A DNA stretch of 64,000 nucleotides from Bog-473 sp963704355 (GCA_963704355.1 OY969891.1:4898001-4962000); one strand, 5' to 3'. Counted from the first letter of the stretch, positions 24,520 to 32,988 are shown. The notes: generated by a model from the sequence alone, not told the origin. A program made the numbers and translations.

Positions 24520-25992
24520 ATGGCCGAGACCACCACGCGCGACGAGCACCAGCTTCTGATCGGGGGCAAGTGGGTCGACGCGTCCGAGGGGACCTACGAG
24601 ATCGTCAACCCCGCCACCGAGGAACTGGTCGGACGGGCGCCGAACGCGAGCGGCGAGGACGCCCGCGCCGCGGCCGCGGCAGCCAAGGAGGCCCAGCCGG
24701 GCTGGGCCGCCTGGGCGGTCGAGGAACGGAGCGCCCTGATGCGAGAAGCGGCGGCGGCCATCCGCGCCAAATCGTCCGAGTTGTTGCCCCTGGTGATCGC
24801 CGAGACCGGTGCGACCGCCACCGTCGGCTCGCGGATGCAGGTCCCGGTGGCCGCCGACCGCTTCGAGCGCTACGCACGAGACCCGCGCCAAGTGCTCCAG
24901 ACGCCGCTGCTTCCCCAGCCGGCCCAGGCGACGCCGCTGGCGCCGGGCGGGATCATCGGCGGGATGGTGAACCGCCAGCCGCTCGGCGTGGTGGCGTGCA
25001 TCACCTCCTACAACTTCCCGATGGTGAACATGGCCGGCAAGGTCGCACCGGCCCTGGCCTCCGGCAACACCGTCGTCGTGAAACCGGCACCCCAGGATCC
25101 CCTCGCCATCGTGGAGCTGGTGCGCATCCTCAACGACGTCGGCTTCCCACCCGGTGTCGTCAACCTGGTCAACGGGCAGGGCCCGGCCGCCGCCGCCGCG
25201 CTCGTCGACGCCGACGAGGTGGACTGCGTGAGCTTCACCGGCTCGACCCAGGTCGGGGTGACCATCGCGGAGAAGGCGGCCCGGACGATGAAGCGGACGC
25301 TGCTCGAGCTCGGGGGCAAAGGCGCCTGCGTCGTCTTCGAAGACGCGGACATCAAAGGTGCGGTCGGCTGCATCGGCTCGACGTGGTCCTTCCACTCTGG
25401 CCAGATCTGCACCGCACCGACCCGCGCCGTCGTCCACCGCAGCGTGTTCGACCAGGTGCGCGAAGGCCTCGTGCAGATGGCCGGCTTCCTGAAGGTCGGC
25501 GACCCGACGGACACATCCACCATCATCGGGCCGGTGATCTCGGCGGCGCAGCGGGATCGGATCGAGGCCCTCATCGCCACCGCAAAAGAAGACGGGGGCG
25601 AGGTCGTGATCGGCGGCGAGCGGCCGGCCGGCCTGCCGAAGGGTTTCTACGTGGCGCCGACGCTCATCACGGGCAGCAACGACATGCGTGTCGCCCGCGA
25701 GGAGATCTTCGGTCCCGTCGTCACGATGATCCCGTTCGACGACGAGGAGGAGGGGATCGCGATCGCCAACGACTCGGACTTCGGGCTCTACGACTACGTC
25801 TTCTCCAAGGACGGCGCCCGGGCGCTGCGCGCGGCCAAACGGCTCCAGGCGGGCCACGTCGGCGTCAACACAGCGCAGCGCAACCATGACGCACCGTTCG
25901 GAGGCTTCAAGATGTCGGGGGTCGGCAGGGATGGCGGCGACTACGGACTTCTCGCCTACACCGAGCCCCAGGCGATCATCTGGAGCTCGTAG
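24520..25992 (+). CDS. Aldehyde dehydrogenase family protein
   Basis: The 490-residue NAD(P)-dependent aldehyde dehydrogenase has the TSYNFPM active-site approach, SFTGSTQVG cofactor loop, the general base in LELGGKGACVV and the catalytic cysteine in FHSGQICTAPTR, with EEIFGPVV near the end. It oxidises an aldehyde to the acid. Its position next to mycofactocin genes and an alcohol dehydrogenase hints at a chain alcohol to aldehyde to acid, but this is inference. The ATG at 24520 has GGAG at 24511-24514. The TGACG-N3-CGTCA palindrome upstream suggests TetR control. Confidence 0.92.
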   Translation: MAETTTRDEHQLLIGGKWVDASEGTYEIVNPATEELVGRAPNASGEDARAAAAAAKEAQPGWAAWAVEERSALMREAAAAIRAKSSELLPLVIAETGATATVGSRMQVPVAADRFERYARDPRQVLQTPLLPQPAQATPLAPGGIIGGMVNRQPLGVVACITSYNFPMVNMAGKVAPALASGNTVVVKPAPQDPLAIVELVRILNDVGFPPGVVNLVNGQGPAAAAALVDADEVDCVSFTGSTQVGVTIAEKAARTMKRTLLELGGKGACVVFEDADIKGAVGCIGSTWSFHSGQICTAPTRAVVHRSVFDQVREGLVQMAGFLKVGDPTDTSTIIGPVISAAQRDRIEALIATAKEDGGEVVIGGERPAGLPKGFYVAPTLITGSNDMRVAREEIFGPVVTMIPFDDEEEGIAIANDSDFGLYDYVFSKDGARALRAAKRLQAGHVGVNTAQRNHDAPFGGFKMSGVGRDGGDYGLLAYTEPQAIIWSS

Positions 25993-26104
25993 CCGCCCGG
26001 GACGGCGGGTTCAGGCGGCCGCCCGGACGAAGCGCGCCGTGGTGAAAGCCACCCGGCGCCTCCCGACCGCACGAGAACCGGACGGGCTGCGCTAAGAACG
26101 GACC

Positions 26105-27382
26105 ATGGCCGCGTTCCCGCACACGCCGATGCCTGAGCTCGGCCTGCCGAGATCGGAGGTCATGCAGCAGCTGATCACGATGAAGCAGGGCGACCAGGAC
26201 TGGCGGGGCGGGCGCGTGTTCAGCCTGGTGTACTCGGCCGGCGACGACGTGCACGAGCTGCTCTCCGATGCCCTGTCGCTCTTCAGCGCCGAGAACGGGC
26301 TCAACGTGCTGGCCTTCCCGAGCATCGGCGTGATGCAACACGACATCGTGTGCAACACGGCGACCCTGCTCGGCGCAGACGACCCCGCTGCCGGCGGGGA
26401 GGTCGAGGGCTACCTCACCTCGGGGGGCACCGAGAGCCTGCTGCAGGCGGTCAAGACCGCACGCGACGTCGGGCGTGCCCGCGGCATGGCGCGGCCGAGC
26501 GTCGTGGCCGCACAGAGCGCGCACGCCGCGTTCACCAAGGCGGCGGACTACTTCGACGTGGACCTCATCCGGGTGCCAGTCGACGCCGACTACCGGGTCA
26601 GCGCGGATGCGCTCGCCAGCGCATGTTCGGACAGCACGATCATGGTCGTGGGCTCGGCGCCGACCTATCCCCAGGGTGTGATCGATCCCATCGGCGACAT
26701 TGCCGCACTCGCCCTCGACCGGGACATCCTCTGCCACGTCGACGCCTGCATGGGCGGCTTCCTGCTCCCGTTCCTCCGCGAGCTCGGTCGCGTGGACGAG
26801 CCGTTCGATTTCACGGTGCCGGGGGTCACCTCCATGTCGGCGGACGTCCACAAGTACGGGTACGCCTCCAAGGGCGTCTCGGTGATCCTGTACCGGACCC
26901 ACGAGCTGGCCCGGCACCAACTGTTCGTGACGACCGACTGGCTGGGCGGCCTGTACGCGTCAACGGCCATGGCCGGGACGCGGCCGGCCGGCCCGATTGC
27001 GGCGGGCTGGGCGGCCATCATGCACATCGGCCACCAGGGCTATCTGGAGCTGACCCGCACGGCGCACGACGCGGCGCGCGAGCTGCGGGAAGGCATCGAG
27101 TCGATCGACGCCCTCGAGGTGCGCGGCGACCCGCCAGCCACGGTGCTGGCCTTCGGGGCACGCGACCCGGATGCCCTCGACATCTTTGCCGTGGGTGAGC
27201 GACTGGCCGCCGAGGGCTGGTACCTGGACCGCCAGAACCGCCCCGATTCGCTCCATGCAACGGTGCACGCGGGAAGTGCGGCGACGGTGGCCGCGCTGGT
27301 ACGCGACCTCGGTCACGCGGTGCGCACCGTCGGCTCCTCCCGCGCCGCACGTCGGGACACCACGTACGGGCAGAGCGTTTAG
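26105..27382 (+). CDS. PLP-dependent lyase/decarboxylase, sphingosine-1-phosphate lyase-like
   Basis: The 425-residue fold-type I PLP enzyme of the group II decarboxylase/sphingosine-phosphate lyase family shows GYLTSGGTESLLQAVK near residue 100, AHAAFTKAADYFDV, the HVDACMGGFLLPF aspartate pair and the Schiff-base lysine in SADVHKYGYASKG. The last segment resembles S1P lyase more than glutamate decarboxylase. S1P-lyase-like enzymes cleave phosphorylated long-chain bases; a bacterial substrate is not known from context. TAAGAA lies 6 nt before the ATG, a near match to the leaderless -10. It overlaps the convergent zinc-finger gene by 4 bp. Confidence 0.85.
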   Translation: MAAFPHTPMPELGLPRSEVMQQLITMKQGDQDWRGGRVFSLVYSAGDDVHELLSDALSLFSAENGLNVLAFPSIGVMQHDIVCNTATLLGADDPAAGGEVEGYLTSGGTESLLQAVKTARDVGRARGMARPSVVAAQSAHAAFTKAADYFDVDLIRVPVDADYRVSADALASACSDSTIMVVGSAPTYPQGVIDPIGDIAALALDRDILCHVDACMGGFLLPFLRELGRVDEPFDFTVPGVTSMSADVHKYGYASKGVSVILYRTHELARHQLFVTTDWLGGLYASTAMAGTRPAGPIAAGWAAIMHIGHQGYLELTRTAHDAARELREGIESIDALEVRGDPPATVLAFGARDPDALDIFAVGERLAAEGWYLDRQNRPDSLHATVHAGSAATVAALVRDLGHAVRTVGSSRAARRDTTYGQSV

Positions 27383-27642
27383 CCGGGCTCCATCACCAGC
27401 TCGTCGACGTAGCACCAGATCCAGTCCTCGCCCGGCTGCGCGGACTGCACGAGGGGATGGCCGGACCCGTGGAAGTGCTTGGTCGCGTGCCGGTTGGGTG
27501 AGGAGTCGCAACAGTTGACCTCGCCGCAGGTCAGGCAGAGCCGCAGGTGGACCCAGGTGCCGTGGATCTTGAGGCACTGGCCGCAGCCCGCGGTGAGCGG
27601 CTCCACGTCGTTGATCTGGTCCAGATGGGTGCACTCGGCCAT
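27379..27642 (-). CDS. UBP-type zinc finger protein
   Basis: The 87-residue protein is made almost entirely of one UBP (ubiquitin-hydrolase-type) zinc finger, with paired Cys/His ligands (CTHL, CGQC, CLTCGEVNCC, HATKHFHGSGH). In bacteria these single-domain proteins are common in actinobacteria and of unknown role, perhaps binding C-terminal peptides. The ATG at 27642 has GAGGAG at good spacing; a TTG two codons earlier is less likely. It lies just downstream of the mycofactocin-linked SDR on the same strand (22-bp gap) and may be the last gene of that operon. Confidence 0.85.
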   Translation of the reverse strand: MAECTHLDQINDVEPLTAGCGQCLKIHGTWVHLRLCLTCGEVNCCDSSPNRHATKHFHGSGHPLVQSAQPGEDWIWCYVDELVMEPG

Positions 27643-27664
27643 CGTCAACTCCTCACTCCGCCCC

Positions 27665-28447
27665 TCAGGACGTCATGCCCCCGTCTACCGGGAGCGCGGC
27701 CCCGGTGACGCCGCCGGCCTCGGGGCTGCACAGCCACGCGATGAGGGCAGCCGGTTCGGCCGGTTCGAGCAGGCGCTCGACCAGCTGCTGCGCGGCGAAC
27801 GCCTCCGCCGAGTCGAGGCCGTAGACGTCGGCCGACGCATCGAGCATGGGCCCGCGTGTCGAGCCCGGCGCCACCGCGTTGGCGGTGATCCCGGTGCCGG
27901 CGAGATCGGCGGCGAGCGATCGCATGAGCCCGATCACGGCGTGCTTCGACGCGCTGTATGCGCCGAGACGGCGCAGCCCCAACAACCCGGCGGCGGAGGC
28001 CACCGCGACGAAGCGCCCCTGACGCGGGGCCGGCTCCCGCAGCAGCACCGGAACCGCGGCCGCAGCGAGGTGGCGCACGCCGTTGACGTTCACGTCGAAG
28101 AGCACGTCCCACTGCGCGTCGGGGATTTCCCACAGGGGCGGCCCGCCGCTGATGACCCCCGCGGCCGCGACCGCCGCTCGGAGGCCACCGAAGTGGTCCA
28201 CCGCCTCGTCCACCGCGGCGCGCAGGTCGGCCGGATTGCGGACGTCGCCCACCAGGGTGCGCACCGCGTCGCCGTGACGCGCCCCCACCTCCTCGAGGTC
28301 GGACTTCGACGCCAGGGCGTAGCCCAGCGCGGGGTCGTCGGCGACCCGGTCCACGGCGACCACGTTCCAGCCCCACTTCACCAGGGCGTCGACCGTCGCG
28401 GCCCCGATACCGCGGGCGGCTCCGGTGACGACCGCAGCCGGGCTCAC
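27665..28447 (-). CDS. Mycofactocin-coupled SDR family oxidoreductase
   Basis: The 260-residue SDR has VTGAARGIGAA at the N-terminus, catalytic Ser in AVASAAG, YSASKHAV as the Tyr-Lys pair, and APGSTRGPM after it. Its GTG start overlaps the mftE stop by 4 bp (GTGA), so it is translated with the cofactor genes. SDRs found inside mycofactocin loci hold a non-exchanging NAD(H) and rely on mycofactocin as electron acceptor; the position here supports that class, though the binding signature was not tested against a profile. The substrate is probably a secondary alcohol. Confidence 0.85.
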   Translation of the reverse strand: MSPAAVVTGAARGIGAATVDALVKWGWNVVAVDRVADDPALGYALASKSDLEEVGARHGDAVRTLVGDVRNPADLRAAVDEAVDHFGGLRAAVAAAGVISGGPPLWEIPDAQWDVLFDVNVNGVRHLAAAAVPVLLREPAPRQGRFVAVASAAGLLGLRRLGAYSASKHAVIGLMRSLAADLAGTGITANAVAPGSTRGPMLDASADVYGLDSAEAFAAQQLVERLLEPAEPAALIAWLCSPEAGGVTGAALPVDGGMTS

Positions 28448-29127
28448 AGCACAGTCCAGCGCGTCAGGACGGTGGCGGCGAGATCGGTGACGAGACGGTC
28501 GAGCACGGCGCGGCCCTCCTCGGCGCTCGCGCCCGTGGGGTCTCCCAGCACGCCGTTGGACGATACCGGCCGGACCCCTTCAGCGCGCAGACGCGGCAGG
28601 AGGCGCTCGATCGGTTCGGTACACCCGGGTGCGGCCAGCTCCAGCCGGACCGCACGGGGCTCGAGTGCCAACATCACCGACGTCTCGGTCCGGCCGGCGT
28701 GCGCGTCGCCCCCCGGGGACGAAGCCCGCCACACCACCACGTCATCGCCTTCGGCGGCACAGCGCGCGGAGACGGCGGACAGCGCCGGCTCGTTCCCCCC
28801 GTGTGTGCTGACCAGCACCACGCCGGCGAAGGAGCTGCGGGCCGACCGCACCAGCTCGACGAGCAGCGCGGCCAACGCCTCGTGGCCGACGAGCAGCGTG
28901 CCTGGGAACCCGGCGTGCTCGCCGCTGGCTCCGTAGGCGACGGGTGGGGCCACCGCCAGCGCGGGCACGCGATCCGCCGCGCCCGCCGCGACAGCGACCG
29001 CGATGCGGGTGTCGGTGTCGAGGGGGAGGTGGGGACCGTGCTGTTCGAGCGAACCCAGCGGAAGGGCGAGAACCGCGTGTCCTCCGGTCGCCTCCACCTG
29101 GGGCCAGGTGGCGCGCCCCAGCTGCAC
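28444..29127 (-). CDS. mftE: Mycofactocin peptidase MftE (creatininase family)
   Basis: The 227-residue protein of the creatinine amidohydrolase family has the metal-binding LPLGSLEQHGPHLPLDTDT segment (written here in two parts: LPLGSLEQHG and PHLPLDTDT), GASGEHAGFPG, VSTHGGNEPA and DAHAGRTETS. MftE cuts the modified MftA peptide to release the Val-Tyr-derived core AHDP. The GTG at 29127, 5 bp after the mftC stop, aligns the N-terminus with known MftE proteins; a longer frame upstream is not family-like. It lies between mftC and the coupled SDR. Confidence 0.92.
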   Translation of the reverse strand: MQLGRATWPQVEATGGHAVLALPLGSLEQHGPHLPLDTDTRIAVAVAAGAADRVPALAVAPPVAYGASGEHAGFPGTLLVGHEALAALLVELVRSARSSFAGVVLVSTHGGNEPALSAVSARCAAEGDDVVVWRASSPGGDAHAGRTETSVMLALEPRAVRLELAAPGCTEPIERLLPRLRAEGVRPVSSNGVLGDPTGASAEEGRAVLDRLVTDLAATVLTRWTVL

Positions 29128-29132
29128 CCTGA

Positions 29133-30293
29133 TCAGGCGCGAGCCGGTGAGCGGAAGCGCACCGGCATGGGCACCGGGAGCTGAGTACCGTCCCGCCCGA
29201 CCTTGGAGTGGCCGAGCGTCGCCCGCGGGCGCTGGCCCAGCGTGGCCAGTGCCGCCTCGCCATGACCGTGCACGCACTCAGGGTCCGGCCCGTCGAGCGG
29301 GAGGCCGGTGAAGAACTTGGCCGCCATGCACCCGCCGCGGCACGCGTCGAACGACCCGCACGACGCGCAGGGACCCGCACTCTGCGGCTCGCGCAGGGAC
29401 ACGAAGAGCTCGGACCCGCGCCAAACGGCCGCGAAGCCGCCTGGCCCGCGCGCGTTGCCGGCCAGGAACTGGCGGTCGATGACGAAGGGGCACGCGTAGA
29501 CGTCGCCCACCGGGTCGATGAGGCACACGACCCGCCCGGCGCCGCAGAGGTTCAGCCCGTCCAGCGGCTCGCCCAGCGCGGAGAGGTGGAAAAACGAGTC
29601 TCCGGTCAGCACGCCGGGGCGCTCGACCAGCCAGTGGTAGAGCTCTCGCTGTTGTGCCGCGGTCGGGTGCAGTGTGTCCCAGGTATCGACGGCGCGGCCG
29701 GAGGGCCGCAGGCGCGTCAACCGGAGCTGGGCGCCGTAGGAACCCGCGATGGCCGCAAACGCGTCGAGTTGTCCGACGTTCTGGCGCGTGACGACGACGC
29801 TGATTTTGAACGGGCCGAACCCCGCCGCGGCGAGGTTGTCCATGGCCTGGCGAGCCGCGACGAACGAGCCCGCGCCGCGCACGGCGTCGTTGGTCGCGGC
29901 GGTGGCGCCGTCGATGCTGATCTGGACGTCGAGGTAGTCCAGCGCCGCCAGCTGGCGCGCCCGTTCGGGCGTGAGCCGGGTGCCGTTGGTCGAGAATTTC
30001 ACACCGATGCGCCGCTCCGTGGCGTACCCGACGAGATCGAAGAAGTCGGGGCGCAGCATCGGTTCCCCGCCACCGATGTTCACGTAGAAGACCCGCATGT
30101 CGACCAGCTCGTCGACGATGCCCCGGGCCTCCGACGGCGTGAGCTCGGCCGGGTCGCGGCGACCCGAGGAACTGAGGCAGTGGACGCACGCGAGGTTGCA
30201 GGCGTAGGTCAGCTCCCAGGTCAGGCAGATCGGCGCGTCGAGTCCCCGGCTGAATTGGTCCTTGAGCGAGAGCGGGGCGGCGTCAGCGGGCAT
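29133..30293 (-). CDS. mftC: Mycofactocin radical SAM maturase MftC
   Basis: The 386-residue radical SAM enzyme has the CNLACVHC cluster motif (Cys32, 36, 39). A C-terminal SPASM region has further cysteines (CGAGRVVC, DVYACPF, CASCGSFDACRGGC) for auxiliary Fe-S clusters. It decarboxylates the C-terminal tyrosine of MftA and then forms the Val-Tyr C-C crosslink. Its ATG at 30293 lies 11 bp inside the mftB frame, so mftB and mftC are coupled. The last 30 residues, arginine-rich, extend past the usual end and may be dispensable. Confidence 0.95.
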   Translation of the reverse strand: MPADAAPLSLKDQFSRGLDAPICLTWELTYACNLACVHCLSSSGRRDPAELTPSEARGIVDELVDMRVFYVNIGGGEPMLRPDFFDLVGYATERRIGVKFSTNGTRLTPERARQLAALDYLDVQISIDGATAATNDAVRGAGSFVAARQAMDNLAAAGFGPFKISVVVTRQNVGQLDAFAAIAGSYGAQLRLTRLRPSGRAVDTWDTLHPTAAQQRELYHWLVERPGVLTGDSFFHLSALGEPLDGLNLCGAGRVVCLIDPVGDVYACPFVIDRQFLAGNARGPGGFAAVWRGSELFVSLREPQSAGPCASCGSFDACRGGCMAAKFFTGLPLDGPDPECVHGHGEAALATLGQRPRATLGHSKVGRDGTQLPVPMPVRFRSPARA

Positions 30294-30576
30294 CGATCAC
30301 CTCGGAGGCGGCCAGGCGGGCGAGCGCCCGTCCGTAGGCACCGCGCGACGTCTCGGGAACACACGCGGCGATGGCCTCGGCCGCGCTCGGGTACTGGGCC
30401 AGCGACGACACCAGCGTCACGAGCAGGCGCGACTTGAGGAACACCAGGCGGCGGTTGCCGTAGTGATACGCCAACGCGCCGAACGACTCGTCGCGCAGCG
30501 CGACCTGCGGGTTGAGCCGCCATGCCCGTTCCAGTGAGAACGCCGCCTGGTGGGGCGGCGCGTCGGTGACGCTCAA
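30283..30576 (-). CDS. mftB: Mycofactocin precursor-binding chaperone MftB
   Basis: The protein of about 97 residues carries the PqqD-like RiPP recognition element: AWRLNPQVALRDESFGALAYHYGNRR followed by LVFLKSRLL is split here as AWRLNPQVALRDES and FGALAYHYGNRRLVFLKS. It binds the MftA leader and presents it to MftC. The start is uncertain. TTG at 30576 overlaps the mftA stop as TTGA and gives MSVTDAPP; GTG at 30588 lies inside mftA. I prefer TTG because it follows the coupled-overlap pattern of this operon. Confidence 0.9.
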   Translation of the reverse strand: MSVTDAPPHQAAFSLERAWRLNPQVALRDESFGALAYHYGNRRLVFLKSRLLVTLVSSLAQYPSAAEAIAACVPETSRGAYGRALARLAASEVIDAR

Positions 30577-30683
30577 TAGACGCCGCACATCCCGTCGATG
30601 GAGACCTCTTCGACCAGGAGCTCGTCGACGTCCTCCTCGGACGGCTCCTCGACGTCGACTGCGTCCTGCTCCTCAGCCAGCAT
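30573..30683 (-). CDS. mftA: Mycofactocin precursor peptide MftA
   Basis: The 36-residue acidic peptide starts MLAEEQDAVDVEEP and ends EEVSIDGMCGVY. The C-terminal IDGMCGVY is the invariant core of mycofactocin precursors; the last Val-Tyr pair becomes the redox cofactor. An ideal AGGAGG (30689-30694) lies 5 nt before the ATG. The gene is too short for most gene finders. It is the first gene of mftA-mftB-mftC-mftE-SDR on the minus strand and is divergent from mftF. Confidence 0.95.
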   Translation of the reverse strand: MLAEEQDAVDVEEPSEEDVDELLVEEVSIDGMCGVY

Positions 30684-30714
30684 CCCGACCTCCTCTGGGC
30701 AACGCCCCAGCCTA
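30684..30714 (-). promoter_or_regulatory. mftA promoter -10 and strong ribosome binding site
   Basis: On the minus strand TAGGCT (30709-30714) is a -10 candidate giving a leader of about 20 nt that contains AGGAGG (30689-30694). In contrast to most neighbours, this operon is therefore led by a real Shine-Dalgarno sequence, which suits a peptide needed in excess over its enzymes. Confidence 0.5.
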
Positions 30715-30744
30715 TCGCCGTCCTCGGGCTGCCAAGATTGGACC

Positions 30745-32280
30745 GTGGACGCCCAGCGCGCACCCGGTGGGCCGGCGGCGCTGCGGGCCGCGCCGCCCCG
30801 GGCGTCGACGCCGCTCCCCGGCACCTTCACTCTGAGCGAGAACCCGTCGACGGAGCATCTCGACGGCGGGTCGGTGCTGCTCGGAGGGAGTCCGCTGCGG
30901 TTGTTCCGTGTGTCCGAACGCGGCCAACGCATGCTGGCCCGCTGGAGGATCGGCGGGGCGGTCGGCGAGAGCCGCGCCGCCCAGATGCTGGCCCGCCGGC
31001 TGGTATCTTCCGGAGCGTTCGTCGCACGGCCGACGGGCGCGGGCTTCGGGCGCGGCGACGTCACGGTCGTCGTCCCGGTGCGGGACCGGCGCGCGCAACT
31101 CGACCGTCTGCTGAGCGCGCTCGGGGACCTCGACTGCGTGGTGGTCGACGACGCGTCGTCCGACGCCGGCGCCACGAAGGAGGTGGCCGAACGCCACGGC
31201 GCGCGCTTCGTCGGCCTGACTGTGAACGGCGGGCCCGCCGGTGCCCGCAACGCCGGAATGGAAGCAGCGGGGCGAGAGCTGGTGGCGTTCATCGACTCCG
31301 ATTGTGTCCCGTCGGCGGGGTGGCTCGAAGCGCTCCTCGGCCACTTCGACGACCCGATGGTCGGTGCGGTCGCCCCGCGCGTCGTACCCGCTCAAAAGGG
31401 TCCGGACGGCGCGCTCGAACGCTACGAGGCGGTGCGGTCGTCGCTCGACCGGGGGCCTCACGAAGGCCCGGTGCGACCGGGCAGCCCGATCCCCTACGTG
31501 CCGAGCGCGGCCCTGGTGGTGCGCGCCGCCGTCGCGACAGGTGCCGAGCTGTTCGACCCGGCGCTCCGAGGCGGCGAGGACGTCGACCTCGTCTGGCGCC
31601 TGGTCGACGCCGGGTGGGACGTGCGCTACGTCCCGTCCAGCGCGGTCGAACACGACGGACCGGCGACCGTCGGGTCGTTCCTGGCGCGGCGCGTGTTCTA
31701 CGGCTCGACGGCGGGGCCTCTGGCTCTCCGCCACCCGGCGGCCATGGCCCCGCTCAACGTCTCGGCGTGGTCGTTGGCCGTCTGGGCGCTCGCGCTGGCG
31801 CGCCAGCCGCTGCTGGCGTGGGCCGCGCTGGCGGCGTCAGTGACGATCCTGGCCAACCGGCTCCTCGGTCTGGTGCGCGACCCGGTGGCGGTGGCGTTCC
31901 GGATCGCGGGAGGCGGAACCGTGCGCGCCGCACGGCCCGCCCTGGCCGGGATCGCTCGCACCTGGTCCCCCGCGCTGCTCGTCGGGCTCCTGTCGCGGCG
32001 GACGCGACGGGCGGCCGCTTTCGCTCTCGTCGTGCCCGCGGTCTGCGACTGGGCGGACGACCGCGAGACCCTCGACCCGCTGCGTTACACAGCCCTGCAT
32101 CTGGCCGACGACGTCTCGTACGGCATCGGGGTATGGGCAGGATGCGCGCGCGCCAGGACGGTCGTGCCGCTACTCCCACGCGTGTCGCTTCGGTCGAGGG
32201 TGTGGTCCTCGCGCTCGCTACACGAGGGGTTGGGGAACGGTGGAGGTGGGCGGTCAAAAGGCGGCGGGGCGGGGCGGTGA
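30745..32280 (+). CDS. mftF: Mycofactocin glycosyltransferase MftF
   Basis: The 511-residue GT2-family glycosyltransferase has an N-terminal extension with LSENPSTEHLDGGSVLLGG, typical of MftF, and a GT-A domain with VTVVVPVRDRRAQL, VVVDDASSD, NGGPAGARNAGM and the DxD-like FIDSDCVPSAGW. Hydrophobic segments follow at about 335-375. It adds glucose units to premycofactocin. It starts with GTG and runs opposite to mftA, 61 bp away, unlike the usual colinear order. Its C-terminal tail (GGGGRSKGGGAGR) ends immediately before the first intergenic hairpin repeat at 32289, which suggests the 3' end was shaped by that element. Confidence 0.92.
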   Translation: MDAQRAPGGPAALRAAPPRASTPLPGTFTLSENPSTEHLDGGSVLLGGSPLRLFRVSERGQRMLARWRIGGAVGESRAAQMLARRLVSSGAFVARPTGAGFGRGDVTVVVPVRDRRAQLDRLLSALGDLDCVVVDDASSDAGATKEVAERHGARFVGLTVNGGPAGARNAGMEAAGRELVAFIDSDCVPSAGWLEALLGHFDDPMVGAVAPRVVPAQKGPDGALERYEAVRSSLDRGPHEGPVRPGSPIPYVPSAALVVRAAVATGAELFDPALRGGEDVDLVWRLVDAGWDVRYVPSSAVEHDGPATVGSFLARRVFYGSTAGPLALRHPAAMAPLNVSAWSLAVWALALARQPLLAWAALAASVTILANRLLGLVRDPVAVAFRIAGGGTVRAARPALAGIARTWSPALLVGLLSRRTRRAAAFALVVPAVCDWADDRETLDPLRYTALHLADDVSYGIGVWAGCARARTVVPLLPRVSLRSRVWSSRSLHEGLGNGGGGRSKGGGAGR

Positions 32281-32288
32281 GGCCCGTC

Positions 32289-32339
32289 GGTGTCCCCGAA
32301 AACTATCAACAGGTCGGTGCATGGTTTCTGGAGTCATGC
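32289..32339. repeat. Dispersed hairpin repeat, copy A1
   Basis: The left arm GTGTCCCCGAAAACTATC and the right arm GCATGGTTTCTGGAGTCATG are imperfect inverted repeats around AACAGGTCGGT. Copy A2 at 32415-32468 is nearly identical. Arms of the same type recur at 40733-40782 and 54281-54463. Confidence 0.8.
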
Positions 32340-32340
32340 C

Positions 32341-32394
32341 GGGGACGGGGACGGGGACGGGGACGGGGACGGGGCGGGGCGGGGCGGGGACGGA
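32341..32394. repeat. G-rich hexamer tract (GGGGAC)n
   Basis: Five perfect GGGGAC units (32341-32370) are followed by three GGGGC units and one more GGGGAC. The tract lies exactly between hairpin copies A1 and A2. Runs of four G at this spacing can form a G-quadruplex on the plus strand. Confidence 0.85.
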
Positions 32395-32414
32395 GGGTCA
32401 CCCGAGGGAACCCC

Positions 32415-32468
32415 GATGATGTCCCCGAGAACTATCAACAGGTCGGTGCATGGTTTCTGGAGTCGTCC
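32415..32468. repeat. Dispersed hairpin repeat, copy A2
   Basis: The left arm GATGTCCCCGAGAACTATC and right arm GCATGGTTTCTGGAGTC surround the same AACAGGTCGGT centre as copy A1, with the matching position 129 bp further on. It lies 45 bp past the stop of the convergent acetyltransferase gene. Confidence 0.8.
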
Positions 32469-32513
32469 ACGGGGCGGACGAAGACAGATCTCCGAAGAAC
32501 CCTCCGAGCGACC

Positions 32514-32933
32514 TCAGGGAGACCCGTTGCGTACGAACCGGAGCTGCCCCTCCTGGTGCACCCAATCTGACGCCTGCCAGAACGCGACGGCCCGTCCGTC
32601 GTCCCCGACCACGATGGCGTGCATGCGGGGCACGCCCAACGTTTGCAGCCGCTCTTCGGCGGCACCGAGCAACCGGCGTCCGAGTCCCTGCCGGCGCTGT
32701 GCCGGCGCGACGGCGAGCCGGTAGATCGAGCCCCGCCACCCGTCCCAGGCCGCAATCACCGATCCCACCATCTCCCCGGACTCCTCGGCGACGAGCAGCG
32801 CGCCCGGGTCGCGGGTGAGCAGCACGGTCACGGCGCCGGCGCTATCGGTGGAGGTGGGCTCGGCCGCCCGCTCCCACAGTTCCAGGACGGCCGGCACGTC
32901 ACGGGCCTCGGCCGGGCGGATCTCGATACGCAT
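32514..32933 (-). CDS. GNAT family N-acetyltransferase
   Basis: The 139-residue single-domain GNAT protein has the acetyl-CoA-binding motif QRRQGLGRRLLGAAEERL preceded by the YRLAVAP strand, and the C-terminal GDDGRAVAFWQASDW. The substrate is unknown. TACCAT lies 6 nt upstream of its ATG without a ribosome binding site, so the message is probably leaderless. It lies between mftF and mftD but on the opposite strand, and has no evident link to mycofactocin. Confidence 0.88.
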   Translation of the reverse strand: MRIEIRPAEARDVPAVLELWERAAEPTSTDSAGAVTVLLTRDPGALLVAEESGEMVGSVIAAWDGWRGSIYRLAVAPAQRRQGLGRRLLGAAEERLQTLGVPRMHAIVVGDDGRAVAFWQASDWVHQEGQLRFVRNGSP

Positions 32934-32939
32934 CGGGAC

Positions 32940-32945
32940 ATGGTA
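32940..32945 (-). promoter_or_regulatory. -10 element TACCAT, leaderless start
   Basis: On the minus strand TACCAT lies 6 nt before the ATG at 32933. Confidence 0.45.
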
Positions 32946-32988
32946 CGAACAGGCCGCCCTGGTCGTAGTTGCAGCCGAGACGCCTGCC

